Of a stretch of DNA of 64,000 nt, positions 22,446-35,484 are shown piece after piece. Every line of letters begins with the position of its first letter. Position 1 is the first letter of the stretch. The notes beneath the pieces are model-generated. The model saw nothing but the letters and a program-made list of their open reading frames with translations. It was not told the origin of the DNA and ran no database searches. The stretch comes from Bactericera cockerelli (Eukaryota > Arthropoda > Insecta > Hemiptera > Triozidae). A program made the translations under genes and the position numbers. The DNA lies in contig CM044963.1 of the NCBI GenBank assembly GCA_024516035.1, positions 23,439,676 to 23,503,675 of the forward strand. The letters run 5' to 3'.

Positions 22446-22552
22446 AAGCCACATATTTAGCATCTTTTAAAGTACGCGCCTGCAAAGATTAACATATTTG
22501 TGTGATGTCAGTATGTAAGTAGATTAAGTATTAAATGTTCTGATTTATTTAA

Positions 22553-22703
22553 TAACAAAACATATGTGTTAATCATTTTCGTGATGTCACAACTACTCAA
22601 TCTCGCTAAACTAAATCTAGGCTGAAACAGTGATAACGTGATTTGAACCACCGACCTCCAGGCCACAAGTCCGCCGCCTTATCGATCAAGCTACTGAGGT
22701 CGC
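22553..22703 (-). mobile_element. SINE-A
   Basis: catatgtgttaatcattttc through ttgaaccaccgacctccagg to gctactgaggtcg. Head is nearly intact. Confidence 0.85.
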
Positions 22704-23455
22704 TTGCACCTATAATAGGAGGTTACTATTATTAGGTTTAGAATTATTGTCCCTTTCAACTGCTATAATCATAATCGAAATTGTTTTACTTCCATTCGCT
22801 AGAAACTTACCTATGAGCAACCCACATTAAACCCACCTTTTTTAAAGTCATCCAAGTATTTTTTTTATTACATGGAGGGCCATGCTTAATTGTGAGACAC
22901 TTTTACCTACTTTTCTAATAAAAAAGAAACTACTCTAAAAGTGGAACTTGGACTGGGGCTCCACCCTCCCTGCGCTACTTCGCTATGTATAATTATGTAT
23001 AGGTAGTGATAGGTACTATAAAATTACATATTTACCTACTTAAAAAAAAAACAAGACAAAACGGTCATCAAGTGCTTCCATCCTGTCAAAAACACCATTT
23101 GGTGTAAGCGATCACCATTATGATCGCTATTTAGTAGATTCACTTTTTAACTGGCTGAATTTACAAACATGTTTCAGGATAACTACTTCACTGAACCTGA
23201 AATCCTGTGACATGGTGGATAGATAATTATGCACATTGAAAAAATGTCGATTCCATTTTTTGTTGTTGAGATTTTTGAATTGCGCCATATGGCAGGATTT
23301 TGATTTGTGTCGCACCTCAAGGATATTCAGGACATGCATGAAAAGCAGGATATATGGGGTGGGGTGATTTCTCAGGATGTCATTGTATCCTTTGAGCGTT
23401 TAGTACAAAACAGGTGCGCGACCCTTTAGATCTTGCGAAGTTGACGGAAAAACAA
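22704..23455. other. no recognised gene
   Basis: Unassigned. The 70-codon minus frame at 23127-23339 shows no motif. Confidence 0.5.
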
Positions 23456-23640
23456 GGGTTGGTGGAAGAGATTACCACAGGCAAAAACCCCGCCCTTGAA
23501 GTAGGTCATTAGTATTATTTTCTTCTTAATTTTTTATTTATTTTTCATAGTATTTTATATTTTTTGTTTTTTTCAATTTTATACTGTAAATATTATACTT
23601 CGTTCTCCTAATAAAGATTAAAATAATAAAGATATTCTGG
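23456..23640 (+). mobile_element. 5'-truncated LINE tail, family 1
   Basis: agggttggtggaagagatta, ccacaggcaaaaaccccgcc and a T-rich 3' UTR ending ctcctaataaagattaaaat. Matches 36507 and 41702. Confidence 0.65.
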
Positions 23641-23795
23641 CAATCACTTGACAGTCTGAACACAAGTAAAACACACTTGACAGTCTCAGAGCTGTAAATA
23701 ATGACTCCGCCGGGATTCAAACTCATGTCAGCTGCATGTTAGACAATTATTTTCTAGCGTAGATTTTCAAGCGTATATTAATTGTAATCATTTTG

Positions 23796-23872
23796 GAAAA
23801 TCCCTCAAGTAAGAGTAAACTTTCAACGTATCACAGCGCACTCTAGTCCAACTTGAGGGACATTTACACTAA
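23796..23872 (-). mobile_element. MITE-like fragment
   Basis: Reverse copy of the gtccctcaagt repeat (compare 17868), bounded by ccctcaagt and acttgaggga, which gives it inverted ends. Confidence 0.5.
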
Positions 23873-23879
23873 TTCTTAT

Positions 23880-24026
23880 AAAAAAATTGTCATATTTGTG
23901 TTAATCACTTTCATGATATCACAACTCAAACTCACTTTACGAAAACCTACACTGAAACCGGGACTTGAACCAGCGACCTTCAGGTTTCAAGTCGGCCGCC
24001 TTATCGATCAAGCTACTGAGGACGAC
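23880..24026 (-). mobile_element. SINE-A
   Basis: attgtcatatttgtgttaat, gggacttgaaccagcgacct, then gatcaagctactgaggacg. Nearly full length. Confidence 0.85.
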
Positions 24027-24389
24027 CTTATTCTTTTTTAGATTGAGGGATGCAAAGACGGTCTACTCTCCTAATTCTATATTTCGGTCCTGGAAATTGT
24101 TAGGGTTAGAAATTTAGAATGTTAAAAATGAACCAAGGGTAGTTCAAGTGTTCCTAGATGCACCTGTTATTCCTGTTAATTTTTTCAGAAGACTGAAAGC
24201 GCATCCCGAAAGTAATTCACTTTCATATTTTAACTCGGGATGTCCTCTTGATAGACTATACATAGAGTATACTGATTTTTCATGCGATTGATTTCAGGGA
24301 CATTTTGCTTAACTTCGATGATCTACCATCTCTTAGAATGGTATAAGTACTTGGATACATTATTTTATTCAACTGTACAACAGATTAGA
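24027..24389. other. no recognised gene
   Basis: Nothing recognised. Confidence 0.5.
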
Positions 24390-24457
<68 letters not shown>

Positions 24458-24545
24458 AAGAGGGAGAGGGAGATAGAGAGAAAGATAAAAAGGGAGAAAG
24501 ATGAGAGATGAGAGAGAGAAAGAGATAGAAGGAGAGAGAAAGAGT
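24390..24545. repeat. (GA)n microsatellite and purine-rich flank
   Basis: About 62 bp of pure GA, then GA/GAA/GGA mixture. The open frames across it are repeat translations. Confidence 0.95.
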
Positions 24546-24747
24546 ATCTTCTTGGCCAGATTTGGTCTGGAATTTGTACAGGATCAAAAAAGGTATATTC
24601 AGGTCACTCAGCTACAATGGTCATCATACGAAACAGGGGTTTTAACTTTGTTTGCTCAAAGCTCACAAATCACCCACAAAAGTTGTGAAGAGGTCACCAC
24701 AAAGAAATCATATTTTAACTTTAACATAAATTTCACAAAAGAATTCA

Positions 24748-24927
24748 TGAGAGAAATGTACATATAGTTATCATATTTGTGTTAATCACATTCGTGATAT
24801 CACAACTACTCAAACTAGCATTACTAAATCTACGCTGAAACCGGACTTGAACCACCGACCTCCAGGTTACAAGTTTACAGCTTTATCGATCAAGCTACTG
24901 AAGTCGGTGATGAGAGAAATGTATATA
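24748..24927 (-). mobile_element. SINE-A with long target-site duplication
   Basis: The element (24768-24908) is flanked by atgagagaaatgtacata at about 24748-24765 and atgagagaaatgtatata at about 24910-24927, an 18 bp duplication with one mismatch. This fixes both element ends and indicates LINE-style insertion. Confidence 0.9.
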
Positions 24928-25129
24928 AAACAATAAACTAAGCAAACAAAATATACAATTAAAAGTAGACTTATAAGTTGTAATATCTATAATTTATTGA
25001 CCATGATCAAATTTCTGTCCACAGCTGGGTTGCGAACACGAAACCTCCAAGTCGCTAGACCACGACGACGCGTCGCCGCGCCCCGTAAAATCGATTCTTC
25101 TGAGGTCACCTTATTGACCATACCAATTT

Positions 25130-25350
25130 GGCACGGATCTTGGGACTGCGTTGGTTTTTAAGGATCGTTTGAAGATCTTGAGTTTGATCCTTGGGTTGGT
25201 AACAATATTCTAATAAAAAAAATCTGTTCCCTTCAAAGTAAAGAAAACGTGAGGCATTTGTGCCTAATCCAGTCTGGGTGAGGTTATTGTGCGAAGCTAG
25301 CACAATTCCCAGCAAATGGAGGGTAAAACCACCGTTCAGAATATCTCATA
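25130..25350 (+). mobile_element. SINE-C (tRNA-like head, SINE-B-related body)
   Basis: A degraded head with gatcttgagtttgatccttg is followed by the body: cgtgaggcatttgtgcctaa, ccagtctgggtgaggttatt, attcccagcaaatggagggt. Aligns with 44673-44912. Confidence 0.6.
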
Positions 25351-25445
25351 AGGACTTTATAACCAGTTAGAACATACATTGAGGACATGCTAGGAGCCAA
25401 TAAATTTGGACTCTGGGCGACCATAAAATCCTTCCGCTCAATGGC

Positions 25446-25560
25446 ACCGAATTCAGGCCTAAAACGATGTACGGCAATGCCTCATCGTGTAGAGTAGGGT
25501 TAGGAAAAATAAATATAAGGCCATGCCTCGGGCCGCAACACGAGTGCAACCCCTCTCACA
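25446..25560 (+). repeat. Repeat X copy
   Basis: gtgtagagtagggttaggaa, aaataaatataaggccatgc, ctcgggccgcaac. The ggccatgcctcgg(g/c)ccgc part resembles the 3' ends of the small Helitrons at 32437 and 55507. Confidence 0.65.
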
Positions 25561-25785
25561 ACGTGATATGGGTAGATACACTTGGTAGTTCCAAGGTATA
25601 TTTATTTCACGGACACGGATTTATTATGATTATTATTCACGGACTCTCGGTTTTAACAGGAACCTACCTATTAACATTTAGCAGGACCCTATAGCAGAAA
25701 TCTCAGTCCAATCCGAAAGGATTCCTCTTTAGAATAATATTCCTGCCCCTTCTGTCCTGCCATGCAGATAAAGTCAAACAGCCCG

Positions 25786-26165
25786 AGTAGATCTTGCAAC
25801 GTTATCGTTCTATCAATGAAGTTAAGCAACACCCAGGATGGGTGACCATTCAAATTCGTTAATAACACGTTGAATACACCAGTTCTTGTTCCATCAATGA
25901 AGGCAAGAAACGTCCAGCAAGGTTAGGAATTCGACGGGTGACCATTCAAATTCGAAACCTCGTGATGCTGTCTGTCTATTCCCGATCCCACTCAGGCTGG
26001 GTGAAGTTGATGTGAGTTGAGTATCAGGCTATTCCTGGCCCAACTCAGGCTAGGTGAAGTTGATTTCAGTATCTGTTTTGTAAGTTTTCAGTGAACTGAG
26101 CGTAAAAATCAGTCGTGATTGTGATGCATGGTTGCAGTGGAAGGCGACGCAACATTCAAACCAAA
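25786..26165 (+). mobile_element. Two SINE-B units in tandem
   Basis: A partial 5S-like head at 25786-25861 (gaagttaagcaacacccagg) is followed by a second, longer unit from 25862 (cacgttgaatacaccagttc). That unit's body has its ctcaggctgggtgaagttga segment duplicated near 25990 and 26045. Confidence 0.65.
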
Positions 26166-26427
26166 AAAACACAGATCGAGTGTTGTACAAGTGAATAACT
26201 GGACCAAGGATGGATAAGGTTAATGTGCCTAGCTAGTTCGTCACTTTCAACAGTTTCCAACAGAATGTGGAGGATAAAACTCCCATCTCTTTCTAACATC
26301 GGCACTTTGGCAATGGACAGAAACAGATATGTTGGGCAAAAACAGAAATGTTGGCAAAAAGAGTCTTTTAAGTAAGTCATTATCATTTTAAGGTCAAAAT
26401 ATCAGTCTATAACTATAATACGCTCGT
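26166..26427. other. SINE body scrap and unassigned sequence
   Basis: ggataaggttaatgtgccta at 26212 recalls the SINE-B/C body; the rest is unrecognised. Confidence 0.4.
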
Positions 26428-26830
26428 TTTGACCCAGCAGCACCTAAATGGGAAATACTGTGTTACTTCTCGCCCATCAGAGGGGAGGCATAATAGAGAA
26501 GCTGCTGTTTCATAGCTACAAAATAAAAAATACTGTGAAAATACAAATGCAATAGGGAAGCAGTTTAACGGAAAAGTTCCGGGTTCGAACCCCCGTGCCG
26601 ACAAAAATTTGTATATTCAAAATTTCGTTACAGTTGTTTATAAGGGATACCTTCCGGTGCACTCATGTTGACCCAGCACCTAAATGGGAAGTTTTGTGTC
26701 ACTTCTCGCCCATCAGAGAGGAGGCATACTACGGGATGGGCAGGCTACAACACAGACCACAAGCGTCCACAGTAGCTCCTGTTTCATGGCTACGAAAATA
26801 AAAATGCTGTGAAATACTCATCTTTAAAAA
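26428..26830 (+). mobile_element. SINE-F, with a second partial unit
   Basis: Head end ggttcgaacccccgtgccga plus caaaaa at 26581-26606. The body runs ataccttccggtgcactcat, tcacttctcgcccatcagag, gaggcatactacgggatggg and ends in an A run at 26825. A second body fragment (26428-26530) precedes the head, so this is a partial tandem pair. Confidence 0.75.
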
Positions 26831-26919
26831 AAAAAAAAATAGCAGCAGTTTAGCTCTCCTCTCCTGGGAGAGTCCTTTCTGACTCCTTGGTGCCCACTCT
26901 CATCTTCTGGAAAGTACCA

Positions 26920-26925
<6 letters not shown>

Positions 26926-26966
<41 letters not shown>

Positions 26967-27250
26967 CAGCCACCTGCATCTGCAGTGCAGGTGTGCTTCA
27001 GACTCCGTGGCGCCTGCATCACATACCTGAGACCCAACAATATATGCAGGCCCATGTACGAAAGGCACTCGAGCTATGTATTTCTACCGTATCCTTAACC
27101 TATGTACTATCAAAGCGAACGGAGGTTTCGCCGCCAACTCGAAAAGGGAAAGAAAGAGAGAGAGAGAGAGAGAGAGAAATGGGAGGGGGGCAGAATCGCC
27201 TTGGACTTGTAGAGATTTGTTTGCCCCCCCCCCCCCCCCCGCCTCTCTCT
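26926..27250. repeat. (TC)n, (GA)n and poly(C) tracts
   Basis: (TC)n at 26926-26964, (GA)n at 27151-27177 and a 17-C run at 27224-27240 within about 320 bp. The C run is a likely length-error site. Confidence 0.9.
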
Positions 27251-27745
27251 CTGAGATGAGATTTGTGGTCCGGACGAACACTGGACGGCAGGCCAAATAT
27301 TAGCCTGAGTATTTTATTATTTACACTTTACTTGATTTACAAAACAGTCAACAACAACAAATTAATATCGATAATTATTTAAATAAAATAAAATAAAAAA
27401 CTAAAAAACTTAGAGATATGTACAAAAAATAAAGAGTACCGTACGGGCCGGCCAATAATACAAGCCCGCGAAATGAACTTAATTCGGGAGTAATGTTAAG
27501 GATTCTTGGGACTCGAACCACCGAGCTCCAGCTTACCGAGTCCACGGCTCGTGACCATTGTTGATCTCGGTTCGGCAGTCGGGATGCGCATTGCGACGTG
27601 CCCTGGCATGCATGATGTGGTGGTTAGGAGTTTCGTAATGATGATGCTACCTAGTAATTTTGTGACATAATAACACAAAGAAACCGCAGATACTACATAC
27701 ATACATAATACTGTTTTAGTCATTTGGGAATTTAGTCATTTGCTG
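27251..27745. other. no recognised gene; degraded SINE head
   Basis: 27505-27560 on the minus strand has a tRNA-like B-box (ggttcgagtcccaag). Otherwise unassigned. Confidence 0.45.
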
Positions 27746-27958
27746 TCCCGGTAGCTCAGTGGTAAAGGTGACGGTCTGGTAATCCACAGGTCGCGGGTTC
27801 GAAACCCAGCCGGGACATGACATGTTATCCTCCCATTTGGGATATTTTTACCACATAATAATACGTCTTGGGCTTACTGCTGGTATAATGGGACTTAATA
27901 GTCATAATCGGGCAGTATAAGGCGTATAATAAGGCGATATTAATATTATTATTATTTA
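27746..27958 (+). mobile_element. SINE-D, complete
   Basis: Head gtcccggtagctcagtggta ... ggttcgaaacccagccgggac has a perfect 7 bp acceptor-like stem and good A and B boxes. Its D-arm does not pair as a tRNA and the anticodon arm is irregular. The body (catgttatcctccca, cgtcttgggcttactgctgg) and ATT microsatellite tail recur at 61621, so it is a SINE and not a tRNA gene. Confidence 0.85.
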
Positions 27959-28009
27959 CTAATATTATTATTATACCACTAGCGGGCTGCACCCGCTTCG
28001 CCAAGCCAT

Positions 28010-28351
28010 CACACACACCACACCCACACACCACATACACACACTTACACACACACACACACACCCATCCACACACACACATCCAACCACACATCCACAT
28101 CCACCACACACCCACCCAACACATCCACACACAACAAAACCACCCATACACACACACACACATACACACACCCATCACACACCACACACACACCCACACC
28201 CACACACACACCCACCACACACACACACACACCACACACACACAACACAACACAACACACACAAACCACACACACACACACACATCACCACACACATACA
28301 CATCACCACACACACACACACACATCACCACACACACACACACACACATCA

Positions 28352-28398
<47 letters not shown>
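28010..28398. repeat. (CA)n-rich microsatellite
   Basis: About 390 bp of CA, CACC and CACAT units. The 217-codon VCVC-type frame across it is repeat translation. It sits just inside the 3' hairpin of the Helitron. Confidence 0.95.
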
Positions 28399-28400
<2 letters not shown>

Positions 28401-28469
28401 GTCATCATCGCTGTAAATTTCAAAATCCCGAGCCAAATCTATCATAGCGGATATTGATAATGTAGCAAA

Positions 28470-28960
28470 CTGGCCCATATTTCGAGAACGGTTTGTCAGA
28501 ATATGGCAACAAAGGGCTCAAATAAAATCATGTGATGTTCTCAGATAGTTTTTACAATAAAAATATAGGTCCTCGCGATAACTTTTAAGTTCCGTGCTGA
28601 AATCTGTAAAAAAACGGGAAAAGTCTGAAAAAATGGTCGAAATTTCGAACATTCTGGCTTCTATCTCGAGAACGGTACGTCAGAATGTGGCCTAATATGA
28701 TTAAAATGAAAGCTAGTTTTGTTTAATGTGTTATTAAATAATAAAAAATATAGGTCCTCGCGACAAATTTTAAGTTCCGCGCTGGAATCTGCTAAAAAAC
28801 GTGAAAAGTCTGAAAAAAAGGTCGAAATTTCGAACATTCTGGCTTATATCTCCAGAACGGTACGTCAGAATGTGGTCTAAATTGAATTAAATGAAAGCTA
28901 ATTTTGTCTAATGTGTTATTAAATAATAAAAAATATAGGTCCTCGCGATAGATTTCAAGT
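28470..28960. repeat. ~185 bp tandem repeat inside the Helitron
   Basis: Units contain aaatttcgaacattctggct, ctcgagaacggtacgtcaga and ataggtcctcgcga, repeating at 185-186 bp spacing. Confidence 0.85.
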
Positions 28961-29429
28961 TCCAGGGCAAAGACTGTCTTAAAATCGGTCCCTTCCTCAA
29001 GGAAATACTTGAGGAAGGTCATAACTCAAGGATGGTTTGGAATTTCGGACTTTTGATAATTTTCCTGGTATTTTCCGGCAATTTTACTTGGGGTCATCTC
29101 TCATCAATTTTTCGCTATCTCTTACCGTTTCGCCTAAACAATTCCGGACACACAAAGATACAAAGATACAAAGCCCGTCCATATTTCTCATTTATATATA
29201 GAGATTAGGGATTTACTATTTTTGAGGAACGCCTTGAATTTATAATTCAAGACGTCCCTAATCAGAACGGGAACTTCATCCTTCACGCTTTTGGAAACAC
29301 ACCAGCCACCCATGGTAACCTCACCCAGCCTAGTTTAGATGAGGTTACGGAAAATAAATTGCGTGATTTCATTACTAAAATAAGCGCTTCTCAGTCCAGT
29401 GTGCGCAAGCTCAAATCCAGCTCAGTGAT

Positions 29430-30426
<997 letters not shown>

Positions 30427-30690
30427 AGCCAGCGTCGATGGCATGTTGAATACACCGGTTCCCTTCAGAACACCGAAGTTAAGCGACATCCAGCGAGGTT
30501 AAGACTTGGATGGGTGACCATTCAAATTCTAAATCTCGTGACGCTGGCTTTTCCCGGCCCCACTCAGGCTGGGTGAGGTCAATGTGAGTAGCAGGTTTGT
30601 GAGTTTCCTGCGAATGGAGGGTAAAACCCCCGTCGTGATATGACCATGGCAGTTGAAAGCGACGTTAAACCCCACTTAAAAAAAAAAAAT
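30427..30690 (+). mobile_element. SINE-B (5S rRNA-derived), best copy
   Basis: The head aligns well with eukaryotic 5S rRNA: gttgaatacaccggttc, caccgaagttaagcgacatc, gaggttaagacttggatggg and tgacc. The body follows (cgtgacgctggcttttcccg, cactcaggctgggtgaggtc, tgcgaatggagggtaaaacc, gcgacgttaaaccccactt) with a ~12 A tail. 5S-headed SINEs are the SINE3 class, transcribed by Pol III from the internal 5S promoter. Confidence 0.88.
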
Positions 30691-31029
30691 TATCATATTG
30701 AGTTCATTAACCTCCCCTCAACCTCACCGTAAATTTGGCGAAAGTTGGCGCCCCTATTTTATCTCTATCTGCTGTTGTTGTTATATTTTTTTATGATAAT
30801 GGCTGTGATGTTGGTGTTGTAAAGTTGACTAGATATTTTAATATGAAAGTTCAAGTGACTCCTTCTTGCAGATTTGGCGGAAGCATCCCATAATAATTAT
30901 TTTGTCATATATGTAGTTGTTAGAACTCTGAAACGGACTTTCATCTCAAGCTTGAAAATACCTAACAATAATATCCCCTTATTTGTACTGCCCTTCTACT
31001 ATTAATTTGCCAGCAATACGCCCAAAACA
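30691..31029. other. no recognised gene
   Basis: Unassigned AT-rich sequence. Confidence 0.5.
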
Positions 31030-31365
31030 AATTTTTATGTGGTCAATATCCCAAATGGGAAGAATAAATTTTCTTGTGTTATTATTTGGTCAAAAACCCA
31101 AATAGCATGATAAATTGTCATGTACCGTCTGGATTTCGAATCAACGACCTTTTGATTACTAGACTGTGATCAAGGGTGGTGTGGAAGAGAATGCCGAAGG
31201 CATTATCACCACCCTTGATCAGGCTTTGTTTATATTTATTTCTAACTTGTTACCATATTCATTGTATATAAAAGATGTAAATAAAGCTTGATCCAAATGT
31301 TTATATAAAAAAAAATAAATAGACTGAAGACTTACGCCTTCACCACCGAGCTACCGGGACTAACT
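31030..31365 (-). mobile_element. SINE-D split by a LINE tail
   Basis: Minus-strand SINE-D body and B-box lie at about 31035-31162; its head start (gtcccggtagctcggtggtg, reversed) is at 31322-31365. The insert 31163-31321 is a plus-strand LINE tail of family 2 (gaagagaatgccgaaggcat, caccacccttgatcaggctt, ending aaagatgtaaataaagcttg). agactg occurs on both sides and may be part of the target-site duplication. Confidence 0.7.
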
Positions 31366-31594
31366 TTCATCAAATTCACATACATCACCTACCATATCAA
31401 ATCTATCTGCTCTTAGTATTTTCTGCAAGTTTTCATTATTATCATTGTTCTTCGTGTGGGCGAGCATGATGAATGAAGAGTCTAATCCATCGCTAATGAC
31501 CAGAACCGAACGAAATTTTAAAGTTCAAATTTGTGATGGTCTCTGAGTTCATCCTGGGGGCCCATCAATGGGGGGATAGGATTTTTTTTATATA

Positions 31595-31900
31595 GGAAAC
31601 AGGGAGTAGATCAGCAGTCTGGCTGGAGGACTATAAACAGTGAGTAGACCAGCAGTCTGGCTGGGGGACTATAACAGGGAGTAGACCAGCAGTCTGGCTG
31701 GGGGACTATAACAGGGAGTAGACCAGCAGTCTGACTGGAGGACTATAAACAGTGAGTAGACCAGCATTGGCTTGGTTCTGGGGGCCCTTGTCAATTATTA
31801 GCCTCCTTGTTAAGACAGTGGTAGAAGTGCTGAGTTATTCCCCCACTGTCTGGCTACTATCGTTCACGATGACGCCACCCTATGATGATGATGATGATGA
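31595..31900 (+). repeat. Repeat Y with ~38 bp tandem units
   Basis: Four copies of gagtagaccagcagtctggc plus tgggggactataacag (31595-31755) precede ttctgggggcccttgtcaat, tattagcctccttgttaaga and ccactgtctggctac, ending at a GAT microsatellite. A single-unit version lies in RpL13A intron 2 at 60314-60474. Confidence 0.8.
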
Positions 31901-32436
31901 TTTTACGACGTCTTGGGATAGGCTTGGTAAGTGTGGTAAATCAGAATTTCTCTAAGTAAGTTTTTCACGTCGCTTTTATTATTACTAAATCCGATAAATT
32001 TCTAATATTAGAAATCGGAAGTGTTGAACGCGCCATCGACACCATGTAAGGTGATTTATTTTTAAAATTTTGCAAAATGAATTCGAAAAGTAGTGCTCAA
32101 GTGGTTCTGAAAATGATGGATTTATAGCTATTTTTCAAGATACCATTCAATTACGTTAATAATAGCCTCCATTTTGAATGAATCGAATCCCCATAACATT
32201 GCAACATGTAGGTGAAATCATAGGTAATAAGTACTTAAACACAAAATGCCACATATTAATTTCCTGTCCATTCAGCATTGAGAACTTCGTTAAAAGGAAG
32301 TACAAAAAACCAATTTAGTAGTTTAATTTAATATTAGGGTTCTAATACTATTCTTTCAAAATGAAAAATTCCTAAAATTAAAATTCTTCCGGCATATAAT
32401 CAAAATAGGTTTACTAAATAGATCTGATGAACTACA
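31901..32436. other. no recognised gene
   Basis: Unassigned AT-rich sequence. Confidence 0.5.
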
Positions 32437-32694
32437 TCTCTATATATAAATGTCAAAGACACTCACTGACCACTGATGACCACTGACCACTGACCACTGA
32501 CTGATCATCGCTCTACAGCCCAAACCGTAAGTCCTAGGAAGCTGAAATTTGGTAGGTAGCTTTGTCTTATAGTCTAGATGTGCAATAAGACGGGATTTTT
32601 CGAAACTCCCACTACAACACCTGCCATTGACGAAAAAGGATTTTTTGCTTTCACGGCCATGCCTCGGCCCGCAAAGCGGGCGACAGTCCGCTAG
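32437..32694 (+). mobile_element. Small non-autonomous Helitron, complete (258 bp)
   Basis: Starts A/TCTCTATATATAAATGTC and ends with hairpin gcccgcaaagcgggc then gacagtccgCTAG/T. A gaccact minisatellite lies near the 5' end. A closely similar minus-strand element is at 55507-55740. Confidence 0.88.
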
Positions 32695-34339
32695 TTTAAA
32701 ATAATGGTAATAATTTAACGCCAAAGGCTCTAATACCTATGACTGCACCTTGAACCTTAAATCGATATGAACCCAAAAAAATTTATCAGGGTAAAATCTT
32801 GGGGTGCCCACTAACCTAATATCAAACCAGAACACAAATTGAAAGAACCAAGAAGGATTTTTTTAATACAAGATAAGGATAATGTTGGAGATACATTAAG
32901 TTGGTGATGTTTTGATTAGATACCCGAGTAAATGAGGTCTAAATGGAATAGGTATTTTGGTAAATTTTGGGATAGGTATTTTGCCAGGTGAATTTTGTTA
33001 CGAAACTGATGCTTCCTCTTTGAGGAATTTTATTGGAAGTTTCAAAAAGGTGCTACCGACAATTTTTCTTCAGTCTTAAAATTATTTTACTAAAAATGTA
33101 AAAAAATTGGATTCACATATTAATGAGAACAGAAAATTGAAAACGTAGGTACTTGTTGTTATGCATGGCTTTTTTTTTCACCTGACAGTAATTACCGATA
33201 ACACTCAAATAAACACAAAAGTAACACCAATAAATGATACTTTGGTTAGACTGTGTTAGTAATGGGTCTCCTTTGTCTCATTCTTAAAGGATAACCAAAG
33301 AATTGTATTGTATTGTAGTTGATAAATATCTCACTTCAAAGTTTGCGTGAGGGAGGAACTCTACCTATCATATCTTGTAACGCGTGACCCTTGATATAGG
33401 CCAAAAAGAACGCAGCAAATTCGCAGAGTGTAAGGAATAATAATATACATAACCTATGAAAAGCAGCCTAGTATGACAAGAAATTTTATTGTGTTAAATG
33501 TAGACTGAGATAGGGACAAATGTCGATTGAATTGTATCAGACTCATTTTGTTTGCAAACATGTCATCAAGTTTAAATACACCAATATAAAAAAATGAGCA
33601 AAAAGAATAGCATTGTGCAGTCAAACAAATGCCCCTCCACTTTTCGGTACCTACCTGTTTCTGAAAGGAAGCATTTTATTGGGTTCCTTTGAGTTCTCAA
33701 CTTTACCTCGATTATCTGTGGGGATAAGAACTATGTTTAACTGTAAACAAAGGTTTTGGTGTTATCTGGCGGCTGAGAATGGGGTGAGAGAGAAATAGAA
33801 ATAGAGAGAGAAAAAGAGATAGAGAGAGAAAAAGAGATAGACAGGTGAGACAGGTGAATTTTTTGCAAAGGTTGATGGAAATGCTTTTGGCGACACAGAT
33901 CTTCTTTTTCGCCAAAAGAAACAAAACGATTTCTTGGAAACGGATCTTTCTAGAAATTATTGGGCGTTTTGAATTGTTTCACAAGTTGATGTTTCATTAT
34001 TTCCTTTGTATTTTTATTTTATTTTAATACAGGGATGTGTGATGGGCTGACAAACATTTTTGTGATTTTTGACAGGTGTTTCACGAGTGAATGCGCATTT
34101 GAGTGAAATCTTGGTCAAGGCTAGATTGGGTTTTCCTGATCAGCTCCTTCTAAATCGGTTTTTTTTTTTTTTTTAAATTAAATTTACGGAACAATGTTCC
34201 ATTTTATTCCATTGTTTAAATATAAAATTACAAATTTATTGTAAATATTTCTATAAAATTACGATTTTGTTGTTAAAACATTAGTTTTATTGCTGAGAAA
34301 CCAGGCTTCCATTGAAAATTTTACCGAATAGATTATGGT
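32695..34339. other. no recognised gene
   Basis: About 1.6 kb with a purine-rich tract at 33782-33845. No repeat match or plausible coding frame found. Confidence 0.5.
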
Positions 34340-34566
34340 GGACAGACAGCGTTGACGATGTACCAGTTACCGTAAGATTGCGTTAGTCAAGCAACATCCG
34401 GCGAGGTTGGAACTTGATTGGTGACCTCTGGATTTCCAAACTTAGTAATTCTAGTTATTTGAAACCACATTCAGTAAATTTAATGTGGGTAGCTGAGGAA
34501 ATTTTCAGAGAATAGGGGGTAAACCAGCCTAAAACGAGCTTTGATATTTTAAAGAGACGTTTATCA
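34340..34566 (+). mobile_element. SINE-B, heavily diverged
   Basis: agcgttgacgatgtaccagt, gtcaagcaacatccggcgag, tttaatgtgggtagctgagg. Oldest-looking copy of the family here. Confidence 0.55.
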
Positions 34567-35361
34567 TATAAAGAATAGTTAAAAATAATTATGTTTATAT
34601 ATATTTTTCTATTCTTTTTCCTTTTTATTGTATATATTGTTTCCAATTTTGAATTGTTATAATAATTATTTGTACTGTACTTATGTCTTTTTATATCTAA
34701 TAAAGTATTTAATAATAACAATACAAAGGAAAGGTCATAGGATCAATTTCAGACGTGGGCGATTTTTTGACCTCATTCTGTCATGATGAACGGGGCATTA
34801 AAATTCAATTTGAATATCAAAAATGTCATTATGTTAATAAATAAAGTGACTAACACAATGGTTCACAATTATCTCTAAGCGCCTCTTGAGTGCGAACTTT
34901 ACGAGTTTCAAGTCCGAGGGTGAACAATCATAAGTTAGTCTTAAGTTGCACTCAACGACAGACAAAGCACAATCAGATCGTCCTGAATACAAGAACGATT
35001 TTGCCCAGATCGGGGACAATAGAAACAAAAATATCGTCATTTTATAGGAAAAATATCTTTTTGGTGGGTCTTTTTTCTGGTAGAAATGTAATTCTTACAC
35101 AAATGTTAACTAATTGAAGACCATAGTAAGTTGGCAATTTCTGAAAGTTGAAAAAGAAACATTGTTGATGTTTTGATCCAATCATCGGGCACATCTAACA
35201 TTGATTGGACAGTCAAAATCTCAAGTACTTCTATTTTTTTACGCCATTAATTAATTAGTAAAATATTACGAGGATCAGGGAAGCCGCTTCCTAAGCTAAG
35301 ATTTTCTATGTTTGAGAAAGAGACTTCCCTTAGCTTTGTTCTACTCTTGCTTTTCTTGCCC
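34567..35361. other. AT-rich; possible LINE tail
   Basis: 34589-34725 ends atctaataaagtatttaata ataa, resembling LINE 3' ends elsewhere, but lacks the diagnostic 5' part. Nothing else seen. Confidence 0.4.
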
Positions 35362-35484
35362 TTAGGAGGCGAATGTCCCTCGAGTTGGGCTATAGTGCCC
35401 TGTGATTGATTAAACTCCGAGTTGAGAGAGGTTCTGGCTTATCTTTATCTTAAATTTATTCCTGTTTTATAATTTGGCCCTAAG
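35362..35484 (+). mobile_element. MITE-like repeat
   Basis: taggaggcgaatgtccctcg ... cctgttttataatttggccc plus taag. Ends are partly inverted and it matches 17868-17983. Confidence 0.6.

Larger units (their letters stand above)
27979..29204 (-). mobile_element. Non-autonomous Helitron with CA microsatellite
   Basis: On the minus strand it starts A/TCTCTATATATAAATGAG at 29204 and ends gaagcgggtgcagcccgCTAG/T at 27979, with the 3' hairpin agcgggctgcacccgct. It follows the Helitron A|TC ... CTRR|T rule. No helicase coding. Inside are a ~390 bp CA-rich tract (28010-28398) and about 2.5 copies of a ~185 bp tandem unit (ataggtcctcgcga at 28565, 28750, 28936). Confidence 0.85.

Noticed and set aside
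27746..27820. A tRNA gene (gtcccggtagctcagtgg ... ccgggac)
   Set aside because: The acceptor-like stem is perfect, but the D arm does not pair, the anticodon arm is irregular, and the same head plus a shared non-tRNA body recurs at 61621 and 39395. It is a SINE head.
27825..28478. 217-codon Cys/Val-rich protein
   Set aside because: It is translation of the CA microsatellite inside a Helitron.
30427..30530. A 5S rRNA gene
   Set aside because: Only the 5' two-thirds of 5S is recognisable, and it is fused to a dispersed SINE body with an A-tail. Many diverged copies exist.
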